A stretch of 49,658 bases of DNA. It comes from Candidatus Paraprevotella stercoravium. GTDB taxonomy: Bacteria > Bacteroidota > Bacteroidia > Bacteroidales > Bacteroidaceae. Below the pieces are notes generated by a model. That model made no database searches and had not been told where the DNA came from. It was given only the letters and a program-made list of their open reading frames with translations. Each line of letters starts with the position of its first letter. The stretch's first letter is position 1. Positions 25,022 to 32,887 of this stretch are shown here, in pieces. The translations under genes were made by a program, and so were the position numbers. Location of the stretch: positions 1-49,658 of the forward strand of contig CALUIU010000023.1 in assembly GCA_944320795.1 (NCBI GenBank), in the 5' to 3' direction.

Positions 25022-27214
25022 TTATCGTTTTTTGCCAAAAAAGTTTCCTGCACCGTTTTTAACGCTACGGATTTCAAAATCAGGGTGGCTTTTTTGTGGA
25101 TAGATTCGTACGGATTCTCCTTTACGTATCGGAATATTGTAAGTGCGTTTACCGATTCTGGTAATACGGATGCGTCGGGAGGTATCAAAGACTGGGTTGT
25201 CAAAATCCAGTTCTATTGTACACAGCTCGCCGGCGGTATTGGTTACTTCCACAAATGTTGTCTGTCCCTTTTCCTTTTTCGCGCTGACCAGAAAAGCTCC
25301 TTCTGTGCGTAAGTGGTAGAATGCTATGTCTTGCCATTTGTCGGATATGGCCGGAAATACTCGTATGATACCGTTCCAGCTTTGAATCAGCATGTTCAGT
25401 ATGGCTTGTGCGCCGGCGAGTCCGGGGGTATAGTCATCTGCGTTGGTCGTGGAATTGCATTCCACCTGATTGTGTATCATTTTATGGAGCTGTTCTAAAG
25501 CTTTATTTCCATTCCTTTCTGTCGCATAAAGTGAGGCGGCCGTTACAAAAGGAAAATTATTCGTGCATTCATTCTTTTTTATCCAGTCAGTAATGGATTT
25601 GCGGATAAGTGGCCGATTCTCCTTTACCTCCACATTCAGGGTATAAAGTGGATATATACTCAACAAATGCAAGGGCAGTTCGGGATGAATAAGATCGGGC
25701 GTTAATATTCCATGTTGGGTGTTCAACGGGGTCAGTCTCTTCAGAATACGTTGCCATAAGGTAATTTGCGGATCTTCAATTTGCAGGCGTCGGCTCATGG
25801 AAAGCATAGTCTGGCATCCCCAACGTAACATGGCCAGATCGAAATTGTTGTCGGTTACGGTATCTTTTCCCCGATGGTAAAAAGTGGTTAGATGATAGGT
25901 TCCGTCGCTTTCGTGTAACTGGTTGATATATCGGTTGGTTGCTTCGCGCAATAACGGATATAATTTGTAGCGCAGAAGATTGTCATCCATTTTGTGGCGA
26001 TAGATGGTCCATAAGTTTTGGCATGCCCATACCAGTTGCCCGTTTTCAATTTCCTTTTCATTGATGACAGGAGACTGTATATTATTGTTCTTACGGGAAA
26101 GTCGGGTCAGGATTTTTTTCCATGTGCTCGTTGTGTCACCGTTCTCTCCCGTTGTGTCGTAGAATGCCTTTTCCAGTGGCAGAGCCAGTTCATTGTGATT
26201 GGTTCCGTTTATAGGAATATAAATGGAATGAACATTAAAATTCCACAGACGATTAGGCCATTGCTTATATATGGCATAGGGCTCACCGTGTATAATACCA
26301 ATTCCGTCTTCACGCATGGATGATCCCATCTTATACATTTGTGCCCAGTAAAAATTTTCAACCACGGCATCAGGCAGGCTGACAAAGCTGGCCGAATAAA
26401 AATTGTGCCACCAGTTTCGGTGTGAGTTGCGAGCTCGTTTGTATCCTTTTCTTAAAATCATCCGGAATTCATTTTTACCCAGTTCGGTAGCCAGTGTGTC
26501 CGGATAGGCGTGATTGATTGTGATATATAGTGTATTGTTTTCCTTCTGGCGGGACAAGTACCATAGGGCTGCTGTTTCTCCTCCGGAATTGCTTTTGAAT
26601 GTGCTGATTCCTCCTTCCGGATAAGTATTGGAGCGGACAAAACGTCTTTTGTATCTTCTCTTTCTGCTTTGGCTTTTCTGCTCATTGCTTGCCGGTTTCC
26701 AGGTCCATTCCGGTTGAGGTTCGTTTCCTTCGGTCGTGATGCGGTTGATAATCATCTGGTCATCAGCATGCACAAATGAGATAATGTTGATTCTTCCTTG
26801 ATCTGTCCAGATTTCTGTTGTTGTTTCAGCATTCCATAAATCAAGGGTCATATGTCCTCTCAGGATTTTTCCTTTCGGGGTCAGAATGAAATTACCGGTC
26901 GGCAGCAATTCTCCTCCAAGAATGCTCGCGTCTTTGAGATGATTGGTTGCTTCGGCATGTCCGGTGGCGAAAAGCAGTGCGTTGTTTTGTGGGTCCTTAT
27001 AAATAAGTAGCCCCAGTTTTCCGTTTCCCATGAAAGGGGCTTCATTGCGTGTTGTAGGCAGCACCTCCCATACCATGTTCTGTCTGTTCATAAACAATTC
27101 CCAGTTCAGGGCCAATGTTGTCTTTTCACGTTCCGGAAGTACCTGTCCTTTTATTGTCTGTGGTAAAAGAACAATCAAAAGGCATAGTTTGATGACGAAG
27201 GTTATTTTTTTCAT
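25022..27214 (-). CDS. Secreted GH95-like glycoside hydrolase
   Basis: A 730-residue exported protein with a signal peptide (about 1-24). The N-terminal beta domain has PFMGNGKLGLLIY, a form of the GNGRLGA motif of family 95 enzymes. The middle is a helical (alpha/alpha)6-type barrel, and the end (AILNMLIQSWNGIIRVFPAI, then HLRTEGAFLVSAKKEKG) closely follows the GH95 C-terminal pattern. GH95 enzymes act on alpha-L-fucosides or alpha-L-galactosides; this divergent member need not share that activity and I cannot place its catalytic acids. The frame can open 12 codons earlier with TTG, but that codon overlaps the -7 box, so the ATG at 27214 is preferred. No SusC/D pair or other carbohydrate genes adjoin it. 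Confidence 0.78.
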   Translation of the reverse strand: MKKITFVIKLCLLIVLLPQTIKGQVLPEREKTTLALNWELFMNRQNMVWEVLPTTRNEAPFMGNGKLGLLIYKDPQNNALLFATGHAEATNHLKDASILGGELLPTGNFILTPKGKILRGHMTLDLWNAETTTEIWTDQGRINIISFVHADDQMIINRITTEGNEPQPEWTWKPASNEQKSQSRKRRYKRRFVRSNTYPEGGISTFKSNSGGETAALWYLSRQKENNTLYITINHAYPDTLATELGKNEFRMILRKGYKRARNSHRNWWHNFYSASFVSLPDAVVENFYWAQMYKMGSSMREDGIGIIHGEPYAIYKQWPNRLWNFNVHSIYIPINGTNHNELALPLEKAFYDTTGENGDTTSTWKKILTRLSRKNNNIQSPVINEKEIENGQLVWACQNLWTIYRHKMDDNLLRYKLYPLLREATNRYINQLHESDGTYHLTTFYHRGKDTVTDNNFDLAMLRWGCQTMLSMSRRLQIEDPQITLWQRILKRLTPLNTQHGILTPDLIHPELPLHLLSIYPLYTLNVEVKENRPLIRKSITDWIKKNECTNNFPFVTAASLYATERNGNKALEQLHKMIHNQVECNSTTNADDYTPGLAGAQAILNMLIQSWNGIIRVFPAISDKWQDIAFYHLRTEGAFLVSAKKEKGQTTFVEVTNTAGELCTIELDFDNPVFDTSRRIRITRIGKRTYNIPIRKGESVRIYPQKSHPDFEIRSVKNGAGNFFGKKR

Positions 27215-27247
27215 GCAATAGCAGTTCTTATTCTGTGGAATTTTTCG

Positions 27248-27278
27248 CAAAAATACGGATAAAGTGCCTTAATTCAAA
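27248..27278 (-). promoter_or_regulatory. Promoter for the GH95-like gene
   Basis: On the minus strand TTTG (27275-27278), 19 bases, then TATTTTTG (27248-27255) followed by C. It puts the transcript start about 27 bases before the ATG at 27214 and rules out the upstream TTG start. Confidence 0.7.
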
Positions 27279-27447
27279 GCAATCCGTTTGATTCTTCTTG
27301 CAAAAAATATGCTAAAGTATAAGGTCGCGAATATTTTATTGTTCGGATGTTTTTGGTCTGTTGGCCAGAATCCTTTCCCAGACCAGACTAAGATCTTATA
27401 GCCTATGGAAAATTCGGGTTAAATGGATATTATCGTTTTTAAATTCA

Positions 27448-27455
27448 TATCTTTG
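27448..27455 (+). promoter_or_regulatory. -7 element for the LysR gene
   Basis: TATCTTTG 50 bases before the start codon; no convincing -33 box, as often seen for regulated or weak promoters. Confidence 0.45.
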
Positions 27456-27504
27456 TAAATGATAGATTTGTATTTACGCCATACAGAGATAAAGATTTGC
27501 ATTT

Positions 27505-28404
27505 ATGTCAGATTTTAGATTGAAAGTTTTTCGTTCGGCTGCCCGTCATCTTAGTTTTACCAAAGCTTCTGAAGAATTGTATGTGTCGCAGCCTTCGGTC
27601 ACCCGCCATATCCGTGAATTGGAGACCGAATACGGTCAGCGTCTTTTTGAGCGCACCGGCGGTCGTCTGTTGCTTACATTGGCCGGTGAGCGTATGTTGG
27701 AACATGTAGAGCGTATACTGGAAGCCTATTCGGCTTTGGATTATGAGATGAAAAAAATGTCGGGTACACAGGGTGGGACCTTGCGTATTGGTGCCAGTAC
27801 AACTATTGCGCAATATGTTTTGCCACAGGCTTTGGCGCTGTTTTCAGAAAAGCATAGCCAGGCTTCGATTTATTTGCGCAATGGAAATACAGAAGAAATA
27901 GAACAGGCCCTTTTAACGCATGAGATTGATTTGGGATTGGTTGAGGGGGGGAGCCGGCAAAGGGTTCTCAGTTATATACCTTTTATGAAGGACGAACTAG
28001 TGGTTGTGGTGCGTACTCATAATGGCTTGGATTTGCCCGAAGAATTGTCGGTGGCTGATTTGGCGGCATATCCGTTGGTTTTGCGCGAACAGGGATCCGG
28101 GACGTTGGATGTGCTGGCCGCGGCGCTTCAGGCTCATGGTATCCCTTTGACTCAGCTACAATCGTATGTACACTTGGGGAGTACGGAAAGCATCAAGCGC
28201 TTTTTGCAATATACCGATTCCATTGGATTTTTGTCTATTCGGGCGGTACGTGATGAATTGGCCTCAGGGGTACTGAAACTGATTGAAGTGCATGATTTGC
28301 CTTTGACACGGGAGTTTTCTGTGGTAACCCGTCAGGGAATGCAATCAGGGCTGTCTGCCGATTTTGTGGATTTTCTGATGAAAAATGTTCGGTTACTTAT
28401 CTAG
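27505..28404 (+). CDS. LysR-family transcriptional regulator (YeiE/CysB-like)
   Basis: A 299-residue DNA-binding regulator. The winged helix-turn-helix fills residues 1-65 (FRLKVFRSAARHLSFTKASEEL, then SQPSVTRHIRELE) and the effector-binding periplasmic-protein-like domain follows from about 90 (GTLRIGASTTIAQYVLP). The gene lies directly upstream of, and in the same direction as, a YeiH-type transporter; in enterobacteria yeiE (LysR) flanks yeiH, and YeiE responds to sulfite. By analogy this regulator probably controls the transporter, but the effector is inferred only from that pairing. Confidence 0.9.
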   Translation: MSDFRLKVFRSAARHLSFTKASEELYVSQPSVTRHIRELETEYGQRLFERTGGRLLLTLAGERMLEHVERILEAYSALDYEMKKMSGTQGGTLRIGASTTIAQYVLPQALALFSEKHSQASIYLRNGNTEEIEQALLTHEIDLGLVEGGSRQRVLSYIPFMKDELVVVVRTHNGLDLPEELSVADLAAYPLVLREQGSGTLDVLAAALQAHGIPLTQLQSYVHLGSTESIKRFLQYTDSIGFLSIRAVRDELASGVLKLIEVHDLPLTREFSVVTRQGMQSGLSADFVDFLMKNVRLLI

Positions 28405-28430
28405 AAACTAAATACCCTTATACGTTTTTG

Positions 28431-28447
28431 TTATAGCACATAGCTAA
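28431..28447 (+). promoter_or_regulatory. Possible LysR-type operator
   Basis: TTA, 11 bases, TAA: a T-N11-A type dyad 31 bases upstream of the -7 box of the YeiH-like gene, where a LysR activator would bind. Short dyads in A/T-rich DNA arise easily, so this is weak. Confidence 0.25.
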
Positions 28448-28477
28448 TTTTTAAGTATCATTTTGCTTTTCAAGCAT

Positions 28478-28485
28478 TATCTTTG
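28478..28485 (+). promoter_or_regulatory. -7 element for the YeiH-like gene
   Basis: TATCTTTG followed by C, 35 bases before the ATG at 28520. The -33 region lacks TTTG at the right distance, consistent with a promoter needing an activator. Confidence 0.55.
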
Positions 28486-28519
28486 CGGCAGAATAAAAAA
28501 TCATTTAAAACAAAGAATT

Positions 28520-29575
28520 ATGTTTAAGGAAAACAAAAGTGATGTGTTGCACGGCATTCTGCTGATTGTGTTATTTTCTTTCTCAGCATTCTACATTGCT
28601 GAGTTTCAGTTGATGAAGAGCCTTTCTTTCAGTCCGCTCATCATCGGTATCATTCTCGGTATGATTTATGCCAACAGCTTACGTAACAAGCTGCCTCAGA
28701 CCTGGGTTCCCGGTATCAAGTTCTGTACAAAGGAAGTGTTACGTGCCGGTGTGGTGCTCTACGGATTCAAACTGACTTTCCAACAAGTGATGGAAATCGG
28801 ACTTCCGGCAATCCTGGCCGATGTTATCATCATTGCAGGCACATTGCTTATTGGAGTGCTGGTGGGCAAACTCCTGAAAATGGATAGTGAGACGGCCCTG
28901 ATGACTTCAACCGGTAGTGCCATTTGTGGTGCGGCAGCTGTGCTCGGTGCCGAACCGGTGGTTAAATGTGCTCCTCACAAAACTGCGGTGGCTGTGTCTA
29001 CCGTCGTGATTTTCGGAACATTATCCATGTTCCTCTATCCGGTACTCTACCGTTCCGGGGTGTTGGGACTGGACGATCAGGCCATGGCCATCTTTACTGG
29101 TTCAACGCTGCACGAAGTGGCCCATGTGGTTGGTGCCGGTAATGCGATGGATGCTGCCGGAGGACAGGTGGCTGATGCGGCAACCATTACGAAGATGATC
29201 CGCGTGATGATGCTGGCTCCGGTATTGGTTATCATGAGTTTGTGTCTGGCACGCAAGAAGAAAAATACTTCGGGTGCCGCTCAGGAAAAAGGTAAGATTA
29301 CGATTCCGTGGTTTGCTTTCGGATTTCTGCTTGTCATCGGAATCAACTCACTGCTTCAGGGAGCCACCTTTATCCCGGCATCAGTGCTCGACCCGACAAT
29401 CAGCTTCATCAATAATTTTGATACCTTCCTTCTGACCATGGCCATGACGGCTCTCGGCGCGGAAACCAGTTTCGACAAATTCAAACAGGCCGGTGCCAAG
29501 CCTTTCCTGCTGGCCGGTATCATCTACGTGTGGCTCTTCTTCGGAGGACTGTTCATTGCCAAGTGGGTGGCCTAA
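28520..29575 (+). CDS. YeiH/UPF0324-family putative sulfate/sulfite exporter
   Basis: A 351-residue inner-membrane protein with about ten hydrophobic segments, of the YeiH (UPF0324) family. GIILGMIYANSLR near 48-60, TSTGSAICGAAAVLGAEPV and the STLHEVAHVVGAG motif are hallmarks. Family members are annotated as sulfate exporters from weak evidence; a link to sulfite or taurine breakdown is possible. The frame extends 19 codons upstream, but those residues precede the -7 box, so the ATG at 28520 is chosen. It follows its probable LysR regulator by 115 bases and ends before a strong terminator. Confidence 0.9.
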   Translation: MFKENKSDVLHGILLIVLFSFSAFYIAEFQLMKSLSFSPLIIGIILGMIYANSLRNKLPQTWVPGIKFCTKEVLRAGVVLYGFKLTFQQVMEIGLPAILADVIIIAGTLLIGVLVGKLLKMDSETALMTSTGSAICGAAAVLGAEPVVKCAPHKTAVAVSTVVIFGTLSMFLYPVLYRSGVLGLDDQAMAIFTGSTLHEVAHVVGAGNAMDAAGGQVADAATITKMIRVMMLAPVLVIMSLCLARKKKNTSGAAQEKGKITIPWFAFGFLLVIGINSLLQGATFIPASVLDPTISFINNFDTFLLTMAMTALGAETSFDKFKQAGAKPFLLAGIIYVWLFFGGLFIAKWVA

Positions 29576-29608
29576 GACGACAGACTTGCCAAACATAATA
29601 TAAAAGAT

Positions 29609-29663
29609 CAGGATGGATTTGAGAAATCATTTCGATGATATTCCAAATCCATCCTGTTTTTTT
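29609..29663 (+). terminator. Terminator after the YeiH-like gene
   Basis: A perfect 13-bp stem (29609-29621 and 29644-29656) with a 22-base loop and a run of T. Confidence 0.85.
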
Positions 29664-29684
29664 ATGATACACTCCTGACGGAAA

Positions 29685-30056
29685 TCAAGCTTGTAGAAAA
29701 GCCCATAAATTGCGTCCTATCCACCATAGTACGATGATGCCGAAACAACTCCATATTACAGCAGGATGATGGATGCGGACATAGAGTTTCGGATTACTGT
29801 TCCGCTTCCATTCTGCATAGAGTAGAGCGAGAATCAGAGGCAGTGAAAGTACCAGCAGGGCATTATAGTGAAGCGCCGCCATAATATCCAGATGGAGCAA
29901 GGCATGAATGGCGCGTTGCGAACCACACCCCGGGCATTGCAATCCTGTGAGCATCAGAAAAGGGCATTTGGGAAACAGGGCCGAGACCGAGGGATCGAAT
30001 GTAAATAAGATGATTCCGCCGATTGCAAGCAAGATAATCCATACATTTCTTTTCAT
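29685..30056 (-). CDS. DUF2752 family membrane protein
   Basis: A 123-residue membrane protein with three hydrophobic segments. CPFLMLTGLQCPGCGSQRA followed by HLDIMAALHYNALL is the DUF2752 signature, with a Cys-Pro-Gly-Cys-Gly motif facing a membrane boundary. Function is unknown. The frame is open 32 codons upstream, but that part overlaps the preceding gene in another frame; the ATG at 30056 is preferred and overlaps the CD225 gene stop by four bases (ATGA). Third gene of a three-gene operon of small membrane proteins. Confidence 0.85.
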   Translation of the reverse strand: MKRNVWIILLAIGGIILFTFDPSVSALFPKCPFLMLTGLQCPGCGSQRAIHALLHLDIMAALHYNALLVLSLPLILALLYAEWKRNSNPKLYVRIHHPAVIWSCFGIIVLWWIGRNLWAFLQA

Positions 30057-30322
30057 TGTATCGGGACCTCCTTGATGGTAAAAACAGCCAGATAAATAAA
30101 AAGATAGATCAGAATGACAACCAGACCGGTAAAGAAACTGATCTTGGTCCATTTGGCTGCATCTGCGCTTTGTTTACGGGCCATTTCATAATTTCCCATC
30201 GCAAAGAATGTGCTTACTTTTGCTGCGTGAACGACACCCACAATGCCGAATGGAAGACAGCAGAATAACGTTACCAGGATAGATTCGGCCAGCCAGGTTT
30301 TGGGACAGACTTGATTTTCCAT
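30053..30322 (-). CDS. CD225/dispanin family membrane protein
   Basis: An 89-residue protein of the CD225 (dispanin) family, to which vertebrate IFITM proteins belong. The conserved first hydrophobic hairpin carries ESILVTLFCCLPFGIVGVV (13-31), a loop of about 30 residues (MARKQSADAAKWTKIS) and a second membrane segment near 63-82. It is shorter than its upstream neighbour and lacks the GYF domain; the two share PKTWL-ESILVT-FCCLPFGIVG and look like tandem duplicates. Bacterial members have no proven role. Start and stop overlap or adjoin both neighbours. Confidence 0.85.
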   Translation of the reverse strand: MENQVCPKTWLAESILVTLFCCLPFGIVGVVHAAKVSTFFAMGNYEMARKQSADAAKWTKISFFTGLVVILIYLFIYLAVFTIKEVPIQ

Positions 30323-30338
30323 ATCCGTTAGGGTTCCG

Positions 30339-30791
30339 TTATACAGAGAAGCACAAAAAAGGGATTAAAGAAAAGCCTACTACCAGTATGATGTATAGGG
30401 CACCTATGATGAGAGAGGCGATCAGTCCCCACAATGTCCACTTCTTTGCCTGATTAGAGTAATATTCCGCCATGTCGTATTGTCCGCTCAAATACAGGTT
30501 TTCCACTTTTGTGGCGTTGATGATACCTACGATTCCAAACGGCAGACAGCAGAAAATGGTAACCAAGATAGATTCAACGAGCCATGTTTTGGGCATAATC
30601 CGGATATTTTGTGGCGGTTCCGGAGGGGTCTGTTGCAATATATCTGTCAGATCTGCTATTTCTGCTGCTTTTTTCCAGTCGCTCATGCCGGTACACCACA
30701 CCATGGTATTTCCCGTTATTCCTTTCTGAATCAGTTCTTCTTTCTGAAAGGGGCCTTGCTTGACATTATTTACTAAGATGTAATATTCCAT
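30339..30791 (-). CDS. GYF-domain plus CD225/dispanin membrane protein
   Basis: A 150-residue protein with an N-terminal GYF_2-type domain (about 1-50: YYILVNNVKQGPF, KGITGNTMVWCTGMSDWKKA), a proline-rich linker (TPPEPP at 55-60) and a CD225 region from 66 (ESILVTIFCCLPFGIVGIIN, loop, second membrane segment at about 120-140). GYF domains bind proline-rich peptides, so this may recruit a partner to the membrane. It is the first gene of the trio, 16 bases before the shorter CD225 gene. A -7 box lies about 30 bases upstream. Confidence 0.88.
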   Translation of the reverse strand: MEYYILVNNVKQGPFQKEELIQKGITGNTMVWCTGMSDWKKAAEIADLTDILQQTPPEPPQNIRIMPKTWLVESILVTIFCCLPFGIVGIINATKVENLYLSGQYDMAEYYSNQAKKWTLWGLIASLIIGALYIILVVGFSLIPFLCFSV

Positions 30792-30820
30792 GATACTGTT
30801 TTTTTAAAGTTGTTATGACG

Positions 30821-30828
30821 CAAATATA
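30821..30828 (-). promoter_or_regulatory. -7 element for the CD225 operon
   Basis: TATATTTG followed by C on the minus strand, 29 bases before the start codon. No clear -33 box. Confidence 0.5.
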
Positions 30829-30961
30829 AGAGTTTGTTTTGAAAAAAACGAAAATCCGGCTCTATATTCTTTTGTTCATTCTGTTCCTTTTCAGATTATT
30901 TGTTCCGTAGGAACAGATTTGATATGCCGTTATAGAGGTAGAAAAAAGCGGGTGAGTATCG

Positions 30962-30992
30962 CTTGCAGAATTCATAAATATGTGTATCTTTG
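30962..30992 (+). promoter_or_regulatory. Promoter for the queuosine operon
   Basis: CTTG (30962-30965), 19 bases, TATCTTTG (30985-30992) followed by C. Transcription should start near 30998, at the foot of the leader hairpin. Confidence 0.65.
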
Positions 30993-30997
30993 CATCT

Positions 30998-31054
30998 GCA
31001 TTGCCCGAGGGTGATGCGGAATGAGTGCTTGTAACCTCTTTAAAAACAAGAAAT
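30998..31054 (+). ncRNA. Candidate preQ1-I-type riboswitch
   Basis: The whole 57-base leader of the queuosine operon is structured. A 5' hairpin (GCAT 30998-31001 with ATGC 31014-31017, CC/GG inside) is followed by an H-type pseudoknot: GAG (31023-31025) with CTC (31036-31038), extended by A-T pairs around a T-T mismatch; a 10-base loop TGCTTGTAAC; an A-rich tail TTTAAAA; then ACAAG (31046-31050) pairing back to CTTGT in the loop. Element order, loop length, the C ending the loop (the ligand-pairing C in known preQ1-I RNAs) and the tail resemble the Thermoanaerobacter aptamer. The last pair is 4 bases before the start codon, suggesting translational control. GAGG (31007-31010) can instead pair with CCTC (31035-31038), a possible alternative state. 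Confidence 0.6.
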
Positions 31055-31741
31055 ATGAACGAAAAGAAAACCGTGAGTGTATCCTTCATGTTGCTGGGGA
31101 TACTCTTCTGTGTTTGCCTGATTTCGGCAAACCTTTTAGCAACAAAACAAATCATGTATGGTCCGCTGAACATCACAGCCGCCATTATTGTATTCCCGAT
31201 TTCTTATATCATCAACGACTGCATCGCCGAGGTGTGGGGATTCAAGCGTGCGCGTCTGATTATCTGGACCGGTTTCGTCATGAACTTTATTTTTGTGCTC
31301 TTCGGTGCGCTGGCCGACTGGATACCGGGTGCTCCGTATTGGAACAATGAGGAGGGCTTCCACAATCTGTTCGGACTGGCTCCGCGTGTGGCCTTTGCTT
31401 CCTTCCTGGCTTTCCTGTGCGGTTCTTTCCTGAATGCCTATATCATGAGCGCCATGAAGATTGCTTCAAACGGTAAGAACTTTTCGCTTCGTGCCATTCT
31501 TTCCACTCTGGTGGGCGAAACAGCCGATTCGCTGATCTTCTTCCCGCTAGCTTTGGGCGGTATCGTACCTTTTAAGAATCTGCTTTGGATGATGTTCTGG
31601 CAGATTACGTTGAAAACCGCCTATGAGATTGTGATTCTTCCGGTAACCATCCGTGTGGTGAAATATGTGAAGAAGACCGAACATGTGGATGTGTACGATC
31701 GAAAAATTTCTTATAACGTATTAAAGATTTCTGACTTATGA
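31055..31741 (+). CDS. Queuosine precursor transporter (YhhQ/VUT family)
   Basis: A 228-residue inner-membrane protein with about six hydrophobic segments, of the YhhQ/VUT (DUF165) family, which takes up queuosine precursors such as preQ0 or preQ1. [13 protein letters not shown] near 25-37, [17 protein letters not shown] (about 48-64) and [14 protein letters not shown] are family hallmarks. The frame opens ten codons earlier with an ATG at 31025, but that lies inside the candidate riboswitch; the ATG at 31055 gives the usual N-terminus. Its stop overlaps the queC start by four bases. Synthesis (queC, queF) and uptake genes are thus under one leader. Confidence 0.9.
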   Translation: MNEKKTVSVSFMLLGILFCVCLISANLLATKQIMYGPLNITAAIIVFPISYIINDCIAEVWGFKRARLIIWTGFVMNFIFVLFGALADWIPGAPYWNNEEGFHNLFGLAPRVAFASFLAFLCGSFLNAYIMSAMKIASNGKNFSLRAILSTLVGETADSLIFFPLALGGIVPFKNLLWMMFWQITLKTAYEIVILPVTIRVVKYVKKTEHVDVYDRKISYNVLKISDL

Positions 31742-32412
31742 TGAACCATGAGACGGCCCTTGTTGTATTCAGCGGCGGGCAGGATTCTACAACCTGTCTG
31801 TTTTGGGCCAAAAAACATTTCAAGAAAGTTTATGCGCTGAGTTTCGTTTACGGACAGAAGCACCAGCAGGAAGTGGAAATTGCGCGTACGATAGCCCGTG
31901 AGGCTGACGTGGAATTCGAGGCTATGGATGTGTCTTTCATCGGTCATCTGGGGCGTAATTCGCTTACCGATCCTACGATGGTGATGGATCAGGAGAAACC
32001 TGCCGACAGTTGTCCCAACACGTTTGTGCCCGGACGCAACCTGTTTTTTCTGAGTATCGCCGCGGTCTATGCCCGCGAACGCGGCATCAATCATCTGGTG
32101 ACGGGTGTGTCGCAGACCGACTTCAGCGGTTATCCCGATTGTCGTGACAACTTTATCAAGAGTCTGACCGTGACGCTGAACTTGGCGATGGAGGAGCAGT
32201 TTGTGATTCACACTCCGCTTATGTGGATTGATAAATGCCAGACTTGGGCTTTGGCTGATGAGCTGGGAGTGCTTGATCTGGTGCGTGAACGGACACTTAC
32301 CTGTTATAATGGAGTTCCCGGAGACGGATGCGGCCACTGTCCGGCCTGCAAACTGCGTCGTGAGGGACTGGAAAAATATCTGGAACAAAAAAAGAACAAG
32401 GAAAATGAGTAA
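31738..32412 (+). CDS. queC: 7-cyano-7-deazaguanine synthase
   Basis: A 224-residue ATP-dependent enzyme that turns 7-carboxy-7-deazaguanine and ammonia into preQ0. The PP-loop SGGQDS is at 12-17. The zinc site near the C-terminus is [19 protein letters not shown] with four cysteines. [12 protein letters not shown] and [15 protein letters not shown] are conserved substrate-binding parts. Two Met codons open the frame; either start gives a normal protein. It overlaps the upstream transporter by four bases and queF by eight. queD and queE are not in this window. Confidence 0.97.
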   Translation: MMNHETALVVFSGGQDSTTCLFWAKKHFKKVYALSFVYGQKHQQEVEIARTIAREADVEFEAMDVSFIGHLGRNSLTDPTMVMDQEKPADSCPNTFVPGRNLFFLSIAAVYARERGINHLVTGVSQTDFSGYPDCRDNFIKSLTVTLNLAMEEQFVIHTPLMWIDKCQTWALADELGVLDLVRERTLTCYNGVPGDGCGHCPACKLRREGLEKYLEQKKNKENE

Positions 32413-32878
32413 TAGCGAAAGAGAAAAGGAAGGATTGCAGTCGCTCGGAAAAACCACACAGTATCGTCAGGACTATGCGCCCGAGGTGCTGGAGGCTTTT
32501 CAGAACAAACATCCTGAGAATGATTATTGGGTACGTTTCAACTGCCCTGAGTTTACCAGTCTTTGCCCCATTACCGGGCAACCGGATTTTGCGGAAATCC
32601 GTATCAGTTATCTGCCCGACCAGAAGATGGTGGAAAGCAAGAGCTTGAAACTGTATCTTTTCAGTTTCCGAAATCACGGTGACTTTCACGAAGACTGTGT
32701 GAATAAAATCATGAAGGATCTGATCCGTCTGATGGATCCCAAGTATATTGAGGTAACCGGTATCTTTACCCCGCGTGGCGGTATTTCCATTTATCCGTTT
32801 GCCAATTACGGCCGGCCGGGAACACGCTACGAGCAGATGGCCGAATACCGCCTGATGAACCACGACCTGAAGCTGTAA
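32405..32878 (+). CDS. queF: NADPH-dependent 7-cyano-7-deazaguanine reductase
   Basis: A 157-residue single-domain (YkvM-type) reductase that converts preQ0 to preQ1, the base inserted into tRNA. The catalytic cysteine C54 and aspartate D61 lie in [14 protein letters not shown], and the QueF motif ESKSLKLY is at 78-85, with His91 after it. The frame is open far upstream inside queC; the ATG at 32405, overlapping queC by eight bases, gives the standard length. Its stop codon lies in the loop of a palindrome shared with the opposing dnaX gene. Confidence 0.96.
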   Translation: MSNSEREKEGLQSLGKTTQYRQDYAPEVLEAFQNKHPENDYWVRFNCPEFTSLCPITGQPDFAEIRISYLPDQKMVESKSLKLYLFSFRNHGDFHEDCVNKIMKDLIRLMDPKYIEVTGIFTPRGGISIYPFANYGRPGTRYEQMAEYRLMNHDLKL

Positions 32879-32887
32879 TGCTTCAGG
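32866..32887. repeat. Palindrome spanning both stop codons of queF and dnaX
   Basis: CCTGAAGC (32866-32873) and GCTTCAGG (32880-32887) form a perfect 8-bp hairpin with a 6-base loop. The queF stop is in the loop and the dnaX stop in the right arm. No T run follows on either strand. Confidence 0.6.
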
